Origin: Martelella endophytica
GTDB lineage: Bacteria; Pseudomonadota; Alphaproteobacteria; Rhizobiales; Rhizobiaceae
Assembly (NCBI RefSeq): GCF_000960975.1
Contig: NZ_CP010803.1
Span: 372,001 to 436,000 of the forward strand
DNA length: 64,000 nt
Reading direction: 5' to 3'
Below, one piece after another: positions 16,761 to 26,229 of the stretch (its first letter is position 1; each line of letters starts with the position of its first letter). A program made the translations under genes and the position numbers. The notes below the pieces were generated by a model. That model did not search any database. It was not told the DNA's origin and saw nothing but the letters and a program-made list of their open reading frames with translations.

Positions 16761-17130
16761 CAGGCGAAACCCTTCCCAGAACGCCGGCACCCTTCGGCCC
16801 GCAAAGACGTCCTAACACTTTGAAACTGCGCATTCTCCCGGCATCGCCCGTTTCGGGGACGCGCGCCGTTGCGCCGAACCATTCCGTATGCCGCGCCTCG
16901 CGCCTCCGGACATGCCGGGTGGCAATCAATCACGCCGTAGAACCCTTGCCGACGGCCAAAGTCACTGGCGCGGCACGAGGACAATAAATCCCAGAAAACT
17001 AAGATTTGTTTTCCAAAACGGATTTTTCCGAGCTTGTGCAATATGCATTGAAGCTTGTCCATCTCCAAGCCGCAACAGTTTTTCCTGCGTGTTGTTCGTG
17101 TCACGGCTGCCGCAGATGGAATGCTGAACC
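16761..17130. other. bcsN-bcsA spacer without a recognised gene
   Basis: This 370-base gap separates bcsN from bcsA on the minus strand. A frame of 124 residues on the minus strand crosses it but has a Cys/Arg-rich, random-looking composition and no domain. The stretch around 16981-17060 is AT-rich and could hold a promoter for bcsA; no hairpin with a T tract stands out. Confidence 0.5.
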
Positions 17131-18303
17131 TCATTCGCAGGTAACGGTTGTGGACCCGGGAAGAAGCCGGCAGGGCGGCGTCGGAATGCTGCCCACGCTG
17201 CGCGTGGCCGCGGGTGCCGGAGCCGCCGGAGCCGCTGTCGTGGTCACCGGCGCGCTGGTCGTCTGCCGGCTAGGCGTCGGAATGGCGGACCCTGTTGCGG
17301 GCGGCGTCGAAATGGCTGTCGCGGGAGCGCTCACCGATGTCGGCGTCGTCAGCCGCGTCGCTGGCTGAGCCGGTGTCGGAATGGTCTGCGCCGGCATTGA
17401 TGGCGGCATGTATGCGGGCGAGGCAATGGGCGTTCCCGGCGGCAGCGATCCGGCCGGCAGGACCTCGACATCGACTTCGCCGACATTGGTCGATACCGTC
17501 CGCGTCGCCGTGCTGCGCGTCGCGCTGCTTGACGTGCCGGAGGAAAGCACCCTGCTGGTATTGGCGAGGTTTTCCGGCCGGTCGTCATAGGCCTTGCGCG
17601 GATAGCTGGGCGCGCTGTGTCCGCCGAGGAGCGGCGGCGGCGCATTGGCGTCGCCGAACGGGTTCCAGCCATAGGCCTCGACGGCGGCGTTGATGGTGTA
17701 GCCGTACATGATCCCGAGCAGGTCGTCCTCGCTTGCCCCGGATTCGCAGAACCGCACGCGGATCTGGATGGTGGCGGGGTTGCCGAAGGCCGACAACGAT
17801 TGCCGACCGGCGCGGATCTGCTGCCAGCCATACATGCACAGATCGTCGCCGCGGCCCTTGCCGAAGGCATAGCCGAACGGGCCATAATTGTTCTGGACAT
17901 AATAGGGCGACTGTTTCATCGCAACGCCGGGGATCTCCTCACGCATCTCCTCGTCCACCTTCAGGTCTATGACCTGCTGGTAGGAGAGCGCGTTCTTGTT
18001 CATCGGCGAATAGTTGCCGGTCCCGAAGAAGATGGCGTTGATATAGTTCTGGCCAGGCGTGCGGGCGTTGGTGCGCAACAGGATCCGCTGGTCGATGGCG
18101 TTGGAATACTGATGCTCCAGCACCGACACGATGGCCGGGCCGCCGGGCGGCGGCATTACCGCCGCCTCTTCCGGCATCAGATTGCGTACGGCCGAGGTAT
18201 AGGGCATCAGATCGCCGGCGCAGCCGGAAAGCATTGCCGCCGCAACGAGGGCCAGGAGCCCGCGGCACCTGAACCTTGATCTTGGGGCATTCAGCTTCAT
18301 CAT
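17131..18303 (-). CDS. bcsN: Cellulose biosynthesis lipoprotein BcsN
   Basis: A 390-residue lipoprotein: a basic N-terminus, hydrophobic LLALVAAAMLSG and the lipobox LSGC at about residue 28. The conserved BcsN part covers about residues 30-235 (EHQYSNAIDQRILLRTNARTPGQNYI and RIRFCESGA-like segments); the rest is a Pro/Thr/Ser-rich low-complexity tail ending in two cysteines. BcsN marks the bcs operons of Agrobacterium and its relatives; its exact role is unclear, probably in the periplasm or outer membrane. The ATG at 18303 has AAGGTG seven bases upstream. It leads the minus-strand bcsN-bcsA-bcsB series. Confidence 0.85.
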   Translation of the reverse strand: MMKLNAPRSRFRCRGLLALVAAAMLSGCAGDLMPYTSAVRNLMPEEAAVMPPPGGPAIVSVLEHQYSNAIDQRILLRTNARTPGQNYINAIFFGTGNYSPMNKNALSYQQVIDLKVDEEMREEIPGVAMKQSPYYVQNNYGPFGYAFGKGRGDDLCMYGWQQIRAGRQSLSAFGNPATIQIRVRFCESGASEDDLLGIMYGYTINAAVEAYGWNPFGDANAPPPLLGGHSAPSYPRKAYDDRPENLANTSRVLSSGTSSSATRSTATRTVSTNVGEVDVEVLPAGSLPPGTPIASPAYMPPSMPAQTIPTPAQPATRLTTPTSVSAPATAISTPPATGSAIPTPSRQTTSAPVTTTAAPAAPAPAATRSVGSIPTPPCRLLPGSTTVTCE

Positions 18304-18678
18304 CTGGGGGCACCTTGAGTTCCGGCCCGGTTCGGCCATTTATACGCTTTGCCGCAGTTTTTTCAGAACTTGGTAAACAAACGCCTAACGGAGTGCTTCT
18401 GCCATGCAGGAGATTTTGGCCGTTTCTTACGAAGTTTGGCCCGGATTCGGCTATTTTTAATCTTTCTTAACGACAATATGGATTTGTAGTTGGCACGTTG
18501 CATTCGAAATGGGGGCCGGTCGCGACGGATTTCTACCGCGGCACCTGTTCATCGGGGCAGTTAAATAAGTTAAGTCCTACTGGCGGGCGGCGGCAATCGC
18601 CCATGGGGGACGCGGGATACAAACGATGCGCGCGCCGTGTCGGCAACCATTGCCCGTACTGGTCGGAGAATCGATGTC
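18304..18678. promoter_or_regulatory. Divergent promoter region of the cellulose locus
   Basis: The 375-base stretch separates bcsN (minus) from the TPR gene (plus) and is clearly AT-rich between 18340 and 18480, as expected for promoters facing both ways. TTAA-N6-TTAAC at 18457-18471 resembles a CtrA box but has one base too few between half-sites. No gene is evident; the last 40 bases could be a leader to the TPR gene. Confidence 0.5.
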
Positions 18679-21594
18679 ATGAAGTTGGCTTACATTGCAC
18701 TGAGCGCGGGCGCGATCGCCATGATCGGTGCAATCGGCATGAATGGTTCCGGTTCCGACACCGCTGCGCGCCCCGCTTTGGCGCAGCAGGGCAACGAATC
18801 CTTTCAGGACGCCTACGACAAGATGGTGGACGGCGATGCGCCTGCCCCGGCCCCGCAACCGCAGCCCGGCTTTTCCTCCGTGCGCGAGGCGCAGGCCCAG
18901 GATAATAACGGCGACCTGCGCAACCTGCCCGACCAGCAGCAATCCCGCAGCGGCGACGTCACCCAGATCACCCGCAGCCAGAATACCGACACGACCCAGA
19001 GCGCGCCCGAAGCACCGGTTGGCCCCAGGGTCGACGAGAGCGCGCTGCGCTATTTCGCGCAGCAGGGCGACCTGCAGCGCCTGCAGGCAGAGATCTCGCG
19101 CCTGCGCTCGCTCTATCCCAACTGGACGCCGCCTGCCAATCCGCTTGCCGTCGAGGACGGCACGGATGAGCAGCTGAACACGATGTGGGAGGACTATGCC
19201 CAGGGCAACTATCAGGAAGTGCGCCAGCTGATCCAGCAGCGCCAGCAGGAGGAACCGGACTGGAAGCCGCCGGCCGACCTCCTGAACCGCCTCCATATCG
19301 CAGAAACCCGCGTCAAGCTTCTGCAGGCCGCCGATGACGGCAATTACGCACAGGTCATCGATCTCGCCTCGCAGGCACCAAGCCTGCTCACCTGCGCCGA
19401 GATCAACCTCCTGTGGCAGGTCGGCGAAGCCTTCGCCAAGACCGACAAGCTGTCGCGGGCCATGGACGACTACACCTACATCCTGAAGAACTGCGACAAC
19501 CCGCAGGAACGTCTGGCGACCATGCAGAAGGCGCTCGAATTCATGCCCTTCGACGACATGAAGACGCTTCTGAGCTACGAGCGCACCAATGATGCCGGCC
19601 AGCCGGAATTCCAGGAAATCCGCGACACGCTGCTGCGCGACCGTTTCGCCGAGGCCGGCGACGACAAGACCATCGTCATCGCTCCCGAAGACCTCGCCCG
19701 CATGGAGCAGATCGCCAACGAGAGCAAGGACCCGGACGATTCCCAGCTTTTGGCTTGGTATTTCCTGATCCGCGACAGCGAGAATGCCGCCGAGGAGTGG
19801 TTCCGCAAGGCCCGCGACGAAGGCGATTCCGCCACCATCTCGCAGGGTCTCGCCCTGATCCTGATCGGCCAGGACCGGCCGGACGAAGCCGAGGCGATCA
19901 TGTATCCCTGGCGCGATTCCTCCGCCGAGGCGATGGACACCTATCTCAATGCCGTCGTCAACATGCTTGGCGCCCTTCCCCGCCGGGATTATTCGCCGGA
20001 AGTCCTGAAGCGCATGGCGGACGTCGTCACCACCACCAAGAGCGCGACGGCAGCACAGCAGTTCGGCTGGTATTCCCACGATTTCGGCCAGCCGCTCGCA
20101 GCCTTGCAGTGGTTCGAGGCCGCGCTTTCCTACGAACCATGGGATGAGCCCGCCGCTTATGGCGTGACGCTGATGCTCAACGACATGAACTACAGGCCCG
20201 GCGTCTACCTGATGCAGAAAGTCTGGGCGCCCTATTCCGAGCGCATCGCCTGGCTCAACGACCCCTATGCGCCGGTGACATCGCTCGAGGACCTGACCGC
20301 AACGGTGTTCGAGCTGCGCAGCGTCGAGCAGCCGGGCGGCAAGTCGCAGACCGTGGCCGTGCCGATCGCCGAGATCAACCTTGCGACCGGCCAGCAGGAG
20401 CCGATCACCTCCTATGCGCAGGAAGCCATGGCGACGACCGATCCGCTCTCGGGCGGCCAGGGCGTGGCACTGACCGCGCCGCGCTATTACCCCGGCGCCG
20501 AACCGCTGATGGGTGCGCCCGAGGACACCCAGCAACTCAACAACTACGTGCCGGAATACTATCAGTATTACTATGGCGGCCAGAACGCCGCGGGCACGAC
20601 GGCTGCTGCCGGCGGCGCCTCGGCTGCGCCGGTCATCCCCGGCATGAGCGAGCGCCAGGCCAGCCTTGCCGCCGCCTTCGCCCGGCTGAACGTGCCGGAA
20701 TCGATGATCAAGACCGATCCGATCACCGGCGTCCAGACCGTGACCATCATCAACTCGGCGCTGCGCAATCAGGCCAACGGCTATCAGCCGTCTGCAGCCC
20801 AGATCCAGGCCGCCTTCTACACGACCGGCGAACCCTCGGAGAAGACCGAGATCTACCGCTTCGATCAGCAGGCCTATGCCAACCGCGACTATCTGCGCCA
20901 GTTCGAGATCAATACCTATCTCGATCCCGACGGCACCAACCAGCCGGCACTTGCCAACCTGGCCGGAACGACCACATCCGCCGCGACCACGACAACAACA
21001 ACCCGTCGCGCGTCATCGTCGACATCATCGTCGTCTTCAGCCAGCAGCCGCTCGAGCGGCGGCAGTTCGTCGTCGGGCTCCTGCTGGTCCGGCAGCGATC
21101 CGGGCAAGCTCTCGCCGGATGCGGCCCTTCGCCAGGGCTGGTGCCTGATGGACCTGCAGCGGCCGATGGAGGCCGTCCGGGCCTTCGAGGTTGCCCTTGG
21201 CTCGTCGTCGTCGAAGAACCGCGAAGACGCCGCCTATGGCCAGAGCCTTGCCTATATGCGCCTCGGTCTTGACAACAAGGCCGCCGTCGCCGCCGCCCAG
21301 GAACCGCTCAGCAGCGATCGTCAGCTCGGCGTTCAGGTGCAGCTCCTGACCAACCGCGCCATCGCCGCCTACCAGGGCGGACACTATAACGATGCCCTGC
21401 TGATCCTCGACCAGCGCAACCAGCTTGCGCCGGAACAGACCGATCTGATGGCGATCCGCGGTTACGCCTACTACAATCTGAAGCGCTATCGCGACGCGAT
21501 GCAGGTGTTCTCGGCACTGGCGGAGATGGGCAATCGCAAGGGCATGGAAGGGCTTGCGCTCACCCGCAACCAGCTCGGCCTTTCCACCAACTGA
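18679..21594 (+). CDS. Periplasmic TPR protein of the cellulose locus (BcsK-like)
   Basis: A 971-residue secreted protein. A signal peptide (about residues 1-34, ending ARPALA-Q) is followed by a Gln/Pro-rich linker, TPR-like helices at about residues 130-560 and again 800-970 (MDLQRPMEAVRAFEVAL; GHYNDALLILDQRNQLAPEQ), separated by a Ser/Thr low-complexity stretch at about 762-804. Unlike BcsC it has no C-terminal beta-barrel. As I recall, bcsN-type operons carry a TPR protein called BcsK in place of BcsC; this one fits by position and architecture. GGAGAA precedes the ATG at 18679; an extension to 18637 would spoil the signal peptide. It probably scaffolds glucan export. Confidence 0.8.
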   Translation: MKLAYIALSAGAIAMIGAIGMNGSGSDTAARPALAQQGNESFQDAYDKMVDGDAPAPAPQPQPGFSSVREAQAQDNNGDLRNLPDQQQSRSGDVTQITRSQNTDTTQSAPEAPVGPRVDESALRYFAQQGDLQRLQAEISRLRSLYPNWTPPANPLAVEDGTDEQLNTMWEDYAQGNYQEVRQLIQQRQQEEPDWKPPADLLNRLHIAETRVKLLQAADDGNYAQVIDLASQAPSLLTCAEINLLWQVGEAFAKTDKLSRAMDDYTYILKNCDNPQERLATMQKALEFMPFDDMKTLLSYERTNDAGQPEFQEIRDTLLRDRFAEAGDDKTIVIAPEDLARMEQIANESKDPDDSQLLAWYFLIRDSENAAEEWFRKARDEGDSATISQGLALILIGQDRPDEAEAIMYPWRDSSAEAMDTYLNAVVNMLGALPRRDYSPEVLKRMADVVTTTKSATAAQQFGWYSHDFGQPLAALQWFEAALSYEPWDEPAAYGVTLMLNDMNYRPGVYLMQKVWAPYSERIAWLNDPYAPVTSLEDLTATVFELRSVEQPGGKSQTVAVPIAEINLATGQQEPITSYAQEAMATTDPLSGGQGVALTAPRYYPGAEPLMGAPEDTQQLNNYVPEYYQYYYGGQNAAGTTAAAGGASAAPVIPGMSERQASLAAAFARLNVPESMIKTDPITGVQTVTIINSALRNQANGYQPSAAQIQAAFYTTGEPSEKTEIYRFDQQAYANRDYLRQFEINTYLDPDGTNQPALANLAGTTTSAATTTTTTRRASSSTSSSSSASSRSSGGSSSSGSCWSGSDPGKLSPDAALRQGWCLMDLQRPMEAVRAFEVALGSSSSKNREDAAYGQSLAYMRLGLDNKAAVAAAQEPLSSDRQLGVQVQLLTNRAIAAYQGGHYNDALLILDQRNQLAPEQTDLMAIRGYAYYNLKRYRDAMQVFSALAEMGNRKGMEGLALTRNQLGLSTN

Positions 21595-21604
21595 CGACCT
21601 CCGG

Positions 21605-22519
21605 TCAGAGGTCGCGGGAAAAAACCTGGCCGACGAGGTCCCTGCCGAAGCTGTGATGAGCCTCCTCGCTTGTCAGGGTGAAGCCGGCATGCTCGTAGAG
21701 GCGCCGCGCATCGGCAAGCACGCTGTTGGTCCAGAGCACCATGCGCTGATATTGCGCCCGCCGCGCAAACAGCATCGCCTCCTCCACCAGCCGGCGGCCG
21801 ATGCCGTGGCCGCGGGCGGCAGGATCCACATAGAGCATTCTGAGCCTTGCCGTGACGTCGTTCTCCCGCACCACGAAGACGGAGCCGACGACACCGCCAT
21901 TGCGCTCGGCCAGCAGGCAGTAGTCCGAGGCCGAGTCGTAGTCGCGCTGATAGTTTGCGACGATCTCGCTCGCCAATGCCTCGAACTCGTCGTTCCAGCC
22001 ATATTCCTCGGCATAGAGCACGGCCTGGCGATGCACGATGAAGCCGAAGTCGCCGGGCCGCGGGGCGCGCAGGATGTAGCCGGGGCTCGGCGCGCCGAGG
22101 AGCTGCTCGATATCCGCCATTGCCGCCAAAAGCCGCGACTGTTCGGTTTCCGAAAGATTGGAAAGGAGCGCCGCCACGCTCGCCCGAGAGGCCGCCTCGA
22201 TCGGCGCCAGCGTCTTTCGGCCGCGCTCGGTGAGGCCCAGCTCGATCGCCCGGCCATCGGCTGCCGATCGCGACCGCCCGACCAGCCCGCCGGCCTCGAA
22301 GCCGGCGATCACGCGGCTGACATAGCCGGCGTTCAGCCCCAGTTCGCGACAGAGATCGGCGGCCGTTAGCCCGCCCCGGTGCGCCAGCTCGTAAAGAATC
22401 CGGACCTCCGTCAGCGTGTAATCACTGCCGGAAAGATGTTCCTGAAGGATGCCGATCTGGCGGGTATAAAACCGGTTGAAGCGCCGAACCGCATCGGCCC
22501 GATCGTCAAGCTGCGGCAT
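21605..22519 (-). CDS. MarR-type regulator fused to a GNAT acetyltransferase
   Basis: A 304-residue two-domain protein. Residues 1-145 are a MarR winged helix (YTLTEVRILYELAHRGGLTAADLCRELGLNAGYVSRVIAGFE). Residues 150-304 are a GNAT fold with the acetyl-CoA loop RGHGIGRRLVEEAM and the usual ending ARRLYEHAGFTLTSEE. This fusion is widespread in bacteria; the acetylated substrate is generally unknown. The ATG at 22519 is preceded by GGGAGGTGG, so the GTG at 22525 was not chosen. It converges with the TPR gene: a small inverted repeat (21596-21613) covers both stop regions. Confidence 0.9.
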   Translation of the reverse strand: MPQLDDRADAVRRFNRFYTRQIGILQEHLSGSDYTLTEVRILYELAHRGGLTAADLCRELGLNAGYVSRVIAGFEAGGLVGRSRSAADGRAIELGLTERGRKTLAPIEAASRASVAALLSNLSETEQSRLLAAMADIEQLLGAPSPGYILRAPRPGDFGFIVHRQAVLYAEEYGWNDEFEALASEIVANYQRDYDSASDYCLLAERNGGVVGSVFVVRENDVTARLRMLYVDPAARGHGIGRRLVEEAMLFARRAQYQRMVLWTNSVLADARRLYEHAGFTLTSEEAHHSFGRDLVGQVFSRDL

Positions 22520-22631
22520 CGCCACCTCCCATCATTGCTCTAGGCAAATTATTAATTGCTTGGAGCAACTATTGCAACGGCAATCGTCACGCTTCCGCCG
22601 GCGGCACGGAGCCTTACATCTAGAGAGTGGA

Positions 22632-22862
22632 TCAGGCCTTGTCGGTGGGGAGTGTCCCGGCGCGCTTTTCGGCCTCGAACGAGGCGAGGGCATCGAAATA
22701 GGGCTCCTGGCGTGCGGAACTCCAGTATCTGAGCTCATCCAGCGGTATCGGCTTGCCGGTCACCGCGCAGACGACATGCGTGCCGGGAACGATGACCTCG
22801 AAATCGGAGTCGAGATAGCGGATTTTCGCCGTGCCCCGGCCATTGCCCTCGAGAATATTCAA
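22632..22862 (-). CDS. DUF2093 small protein
   Basis: A 76-residue protein matching the DUF2093 pattern of Rhizobiales: AKIRYLDSDFEVIVPGTHVVCAVTGKPIPLDELRYWS followed by RQEPYFDA. The only start that fits the family length is a TTG at 22862, with GGAG eight bases upstream; no ATG or GTG fits. It lies 26 bases past the mutL stop on the same strand, hence likely one transcript. The function is unknown. The motif CAVTG-KPIP looks like half of a metal or nucleic-acid binding site, but only one cysteine is present. Confidence 0.85.
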   Translation of the reverse strand: MNILEGNGRGTAKIRYLDSDFEVIVPGTHVVCAVTGKPIPLDELRYWSSARQEPYFDALASFEAEKRAGTLPTDKA

Positions 22863-22888
22863 TATTCCAGCTCCATTGTTGTCGCCGC

Positions 22889-24733
22889 TCAGCGCCCGAA
22901 CAGGCGTTCGATATCGGCGAGCTTGAGTTCTATATAGGTCGGCCGGCCGTGATTGCACTGCCCGGAACCCGGCGTGACCTCCATCTGCCGCAGAAGAGCA
23001 TTCATCTCGTCGGCCCTGAGGCGCCGGCCGGAGCGCACCGAGCCGTGGCAGGCCATGGTGGCGGCCACCGCCTCCAGCCGGTTGCGCAACCCGTCGGCGG
23101 TTTCCCATTCGGCCGCCTCGTCGGCGAGCTGGCGGACGAGCGCCACGGCATCGACCTCGCCGAGCATGGCCGGCGTTTCGCGCACCGCGATCGCGCCCGG
23201 GCCGAACCGCTCGTAGACGAGGCCGAGCTGGGCGAGATCGTCGGCAAAGGGCATCAGCCGGTCGCAGTCCTCCTCCGGAAGATCGATGATTTCCGGAATG
23301 AGCAGCACCTGCGAGGGCAGCCGGCGATCGGCCAGCGCCTTGCGCATCGCCTCGTAGACCAGCCGCTCGTGCGCGGCGTGCTGATCGACGATGATGAGCC
23401 CCGTCTCCGACTGGGCGACGATGTAGTTCTCATGGATCTGCGCCCGGGCGGCGCCGAGCGGATGGTTCGCGGCGGGTGCCTCGGAGGGCGCCTCGGCAAA
23501 GGTCTCGGCCCGGGCGGACGGGCTGGCGAACCCGGAAAACCCATCCTGCGCCGCCGGCGCATCGGCAAAGGCCTCGGCCGGCCGTTCTTCAAATCCTTGC
23601 GGGCGATAGGGCGAGCGTGCGGCTGACCAGTCGGCGCTCGGCCGCCGCTCGAAGGCGGGCGAAAACGCCCGGGCCGGATTGTCACGCACCGCAAAGCCCG
23701 GACGAAAGGCATTCAGCATCGCATCTGCCCCTGTCGAGGAGGCGCGGTCGCCGGAGCGGGTCAGCGCCTCGCGGATCGCGCCGATGATGAGGCCGCGCAC
23801 GAGGCCCGGGTCGCGGAAGCGGACATCGGCCTTGGCCGGATGGACATTGACGTCGACAAGCGCCGGATCGAGCGTGAACCACAGCACCGCCACCGGATAG
23901 CGGCCCTTCGGCACGGTCTCGGCATAGGCGGCGCGGATCGCGCCCATCAACAGCTTGTCCTGGACCGGCCGGCCGTTGACGAAGGCATAGACATGGCCGG
24001 AATTGCCACGGTTATAGGTCGGCACGCCGGCAAAGCCGGTCAAAGCCACATCCTCGCGCGCCGCATCGATCTCGATGGCGTTGTCGCGGAAGTCGCGGCC
24101 AAGCACCTGGGCGATGCGGGCCAGGCGATCGTCGCCGGTCGCCGCCAGTTCCAGCGTCGAGCGATCCGAGCCCGACAGCACGAACCGCACCGCCGGGAAG
24201 GCGAGCGCCATGCGCTTGACCACCTCGGTGATGGCGCCGGCCTCGGCGCGTTCGGTCTTCAGGAACTTGAGCCGCGCCGGTGTGGCGAAGAACAGGTCGC
24301 GCACCTCGACGATGGTGCCGGGATTGACGGGTGCCGGCACCGGCTCGGCGAGCCTGCCGCCTTCCAGCGCGATGCGATAGCCCTCACCCGCCGCGCGCAT
24401 GCGACTTGCAATCGAAAGCCGCGCCACCGAGCCGATCGACGGCAGCGCCTCGCCACGGAAACCGAGCGTGCGGATATCGGTGAGATCGCCGGTGATCTTG
24501 GAGGTGCAGTGGCGGCGCACGGCGAGCGACAGGTCGTCCGGGCTCATGCCCGAGCCGTTGTCGGTGACGCGCAGCAGCGCCTTGCCGCCGCCGGCCGTGG
24601 CGATCTCGATGCGGGTTGCCCCGGCATCGAGCGCATTCTCGACCAGTTCCTTGGCAGCGCTCGCCGGCCGTTCGATGACCTCGCCGGCGGCAATCTGGTT
24701 GATGACCGTTTCCGAAAGCTGGATGATGCTCAT
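22889..24733 (-). CDS. mutL: DNA mismatch repair protein MutL
   Basis: A 614-residue MutL. The N-terminal GHKL ATPase shows [12 protein letters not shown] (motif I), DNGSGM (II), TSKI and [10 protein letters not shown] (III). The middle linker, about residues 330-430, is Ala/Pro-rich. The C-terminal domain carries [12 protein letters not shown], which satisfies the endonuclease motif DQHA-x2-E-x4-E, together with CNHGRP and ACHGSV. It should therefore nick DNA itself, as in bacteria without MutH. It is followed by the DUF2093 gene. Confidence 0.97.
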   Translation of the reverse strand: MSIIQLSETVINQIAAGEVIERPASAAKELVENALDAGATRIEIATAGGGKALLRVTDNGSGMSPDDLSLAVRRHCTSKITGDLTDIRTLGFRGEALPSIGSVARLSIASRMRAAGEGYRIALEGGRLAEPVPAPVNPGTIVEVRDLFFATPARLKFLKTERAEAGAITEVVKRMALAFPAVRFVLSGSDRSTLELAATGDDRLARIAQVLGRDFRDNAIEIDAAREDVALTGFAGVPTYNRGNSGHVYAFVNGRPVQDKLLMGAIRAAYAETVPKGRYPVAVLWFTLDPALVDVNVHPAKADVRFRDPGLVRGLIIGAIREALTRSGDRASSTGADAMLNAFRPGFAVRDNPARAFSPAFERRPSADWSAARSPYRPQGFEERPAEAFADAPAAQDGFSGFASPSARAETFAEAPSEAPAANHPLGAARAQIHENYIVAQSETGLIIVDQHAAHERLVYEAMRKALADRRLPSQVLLIPEIIDLPEEDCDRLMPFADDLAQLGLVYERFGPGAIAVRETPAMLGEVDAVALVRQLADEAAEWETADGLRNRLEAVAATMACHGSVRSGRRLRADEMNALLRQMEVTPGSGQCNHGRPTYIELKLADIERLFGR

Positions 24734-24785
24734 GGCCCAGTCTTAACCGGATTCGCCTTCCTTGTGAAACCGAAGTTTTGACCGC

Positions 24786-25676
24786 TCAGAGGCCGTGCAC
24801 CGCTCTGTAGGGCGGATCGAAGCGCGGCTTGGCGCCGGTGACGAGAGCAAAGGTGAAGCCGGCATTGGGCTCCTTGTCCGGCGTCGTGCCCTGGGCGGCG
24901 GTCGTGACCATCATCCAGCCGCCGTCGCGACCGATGAAGGCCGGGCAGGTCGGCTGCAGCGCCGGCAACTGGAACCGGCCGACGAGCCTTCCGTCGGGCT
25001 CATAGTGATCGAGCAGGCCGGCGCCGTAGCGCGCATTCCAGATATGGCCGTCGCCATCGCAAACCGCGCCGTCCATGCCACCCGGCCTGCCGGACGTGTC
25101 GATGAAGAGCTGCGGCTCGCCCTCCGGCAGCCCGGTTTCGGGATCGAGGTCGACCCGCATCAGACGATTGTTGTCGGTGTCGACGTAATAGCCGATATCG
25201 CCGTCCGGCGAGAAGCAGATCGCGTTCGGGATGGTGAGACGATCGAAGAGCTTGGTCACCTTGCCTTCAAGCACGTGATAGATGGCACCAGCCTCCTTCT
25301 CGGCCTGCTTGCCCATGGTCGAGACCCAGAAGGCGCCTGAAGGATGCACCCGTCCGTCATTGGAGCGGGTCGTCGGGTCGTCGGCTTCGATGGCGACATG
25401 CAATGTCAGCGCGCCGGTGGATGTGTCGCGGAAATAAAGCCCGGTCTCGGTGGAAAGCACCTGCCGGTGATCGTCAACAACAGCGAGCGCGCTTGCCATC
25501 TCGGTCAGCGGAATGACCCGGCGGTCGCGGTTGGAGGCATTGAGGAAATGCAGGCGGCAATTGACGATATCGAACCACCAGATGAGATCCGTCTTCGGAT
25601 CGTAGCCCGGACCTTCGCCCAGCGTCATCCGGTCCGTGACCAGGATCCGGCCTTCAAAAACTGTTTCTGCTGTCAT
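24786..25676 (-). CDS. SMP-30/gluconolactonase family protein
   Basis: A 296-residue six-bladed propeller hydrolase. Family signatures are GEGPGYDPKTDLIWWFDI with the metal-ligand Glu, SNDGRVHPSGAFWVSTMG, ICFSPDGDIGYYVDTDNNRL and GGMDGAVCDGDGHIWNARYG. Members hydrolyse sugar-acid lactones (for example gluconolactone or L-arabinono-lactone) with Ca or Zn in the cytoplasm. AAGAGG lies very close to the ATG. It is 52 bases upstream of mutL on the same strand; a functional link to repair is not expected. It may feed the Entner-Doudoroff route that uses the eda product, but that is distant context. Confidence 0.87.
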   Translation of the reverse strand: MTAETVFEGRILVTDRMTLGEGPGYDPKTDLIWWFDIVNCRLHFLNASNRDRRVIPLTEMASALAVVDDHRQVLSTETGLYFRDTSTGALTLHVAIEADDPTTRSNDGRVHPSGAFWVSTMGKQAEKEAGAIYHVLEGKVTKLFDRLTIPNAICFSPDGDIGYYVDTDNNRLMRVDLDPETGLPEGEPQLFIDTSGRPGGMDGAVCDGDGHIWNARYGAGLLDHYEPDGRLVGRFQLPALQPTCPAFIGRDGGWMMVTTAAQGTTPDKEPNAGFTFALVTGAKPRFDPPYRAVHGL

Positions 25677-26019
25677 GCCTCTTCACGCTCCTCCGCCGAT
25701 GCCTTTGCGGCACCTTGTCTGGTTGATGACCGAACGTCGCAGACTTTCTGCGGCATGGAAATGCGCAATCACAAAGTCAGAGCGCAATAACGCCGTTTGT
25801 GCACGCCAAATGCGAAAACATGGTGATGCCGGGCGGCAGCGACGGCGCTTACATGAAAAAAAATCGACGTTTTTGAACATCTGATCAATTGCAGCGACGA
25901 AGCCCAAAAAATAAGCGCAGTCAATAATTTGTGCAGTGCAGCAATGTCAGGATTCGGCGGCCTCACCGTTCGAACCGGCTAACCGGCTGTTCTTCCGCGA
26001 AAAAAGCCGCTTGCCAAGC
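25677..26019. other. Intergenic stretch upstream of the SMP-30 gene, no gene seen
   Basis: AT-rich sequence with several A or T runs (for example 25855-25875) between the SMP-30 start and the candidate small RNA. Short frames cross it, but their amino-acid composition is poor and none has a ribosome site. It probably holds the promoter of the SMP-30 gene. Confidence 0.4.
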
Positions 26020-26149
26020 GCTTACTAATAGTACACTCTCCCCCCAGTTCCAGAGGGGATGAAAACAATACGCGCCCAAGAGCGCGGACTTGAGAACAGA
26101 AAACACCGGCAGCAGTCATCCTTAAGGATGAATTTGCGCCGGTGTTTTT
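26020..26149 (+). ncRNA. Candidate small RNA ending in an intrinsic terminator
   Basis: On the plus strand this stretch contains a C-rich single-stranded motif CTCTCCCCCC (anti-Shine-Dalgarno-like, about 26036-26045), a pairable CCCC/GGGG pair, a CGCGC/GCGCG pair (about 26071-26086) and a strong terminator at 26100-26149. No plus-strand gene lies upstream for more than 4 kb (the SMP-30, mutL, DUF2093 and MarR-GNAT genes are all minus), so the terminator must end a separate transcript. Size and architecture match Hfq-type trans-acting RNAs of rhizobia. The 5' end is a guess; I could not assign a family. Confidence 0.45.
26100..26149 (+). terminator. Intrinsic terminator of the candidate small RNA
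   Basis: An 11-bp arm AAAACACCGGC pairs with GCCGGTGTTTT followed by further T residues. An inner hairpin CATCC-TTAA-GGATG (26117-26130) sits in its loop, giving a stacked structure. It lies 80 bases ahead of the mrp start codon, so it is not the end of mrp and would isolate mrp from upstream transcription. Confidence 0.75.
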
Positions 26150-26229
26150 CTTGGCGTTTTCAAGTCCGGCCGGCCATTGGCGCGGAGGCATTTTCCCATT
26201 ATCTACGTCTCAGCACAGAAAGAGACGTC

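Noticed and set aside
16760..17134. Minus-strand frame of 124 residues between bcsN and bcsA
   Set aside because: No ribosome site, Cys/Arg-rich random composition, and no recognisable motif.
18457..18471. CtrA-like site upstream of the TPR gene
   Set aside because: The half-sites are six bases apart, not seven; kept only as a remark in the promoter entry.
26059..26229. N-terminal extension of Mrp
   Set aside because: It would translate through the sRNA terminator; the family N-terminus starts at 26230.
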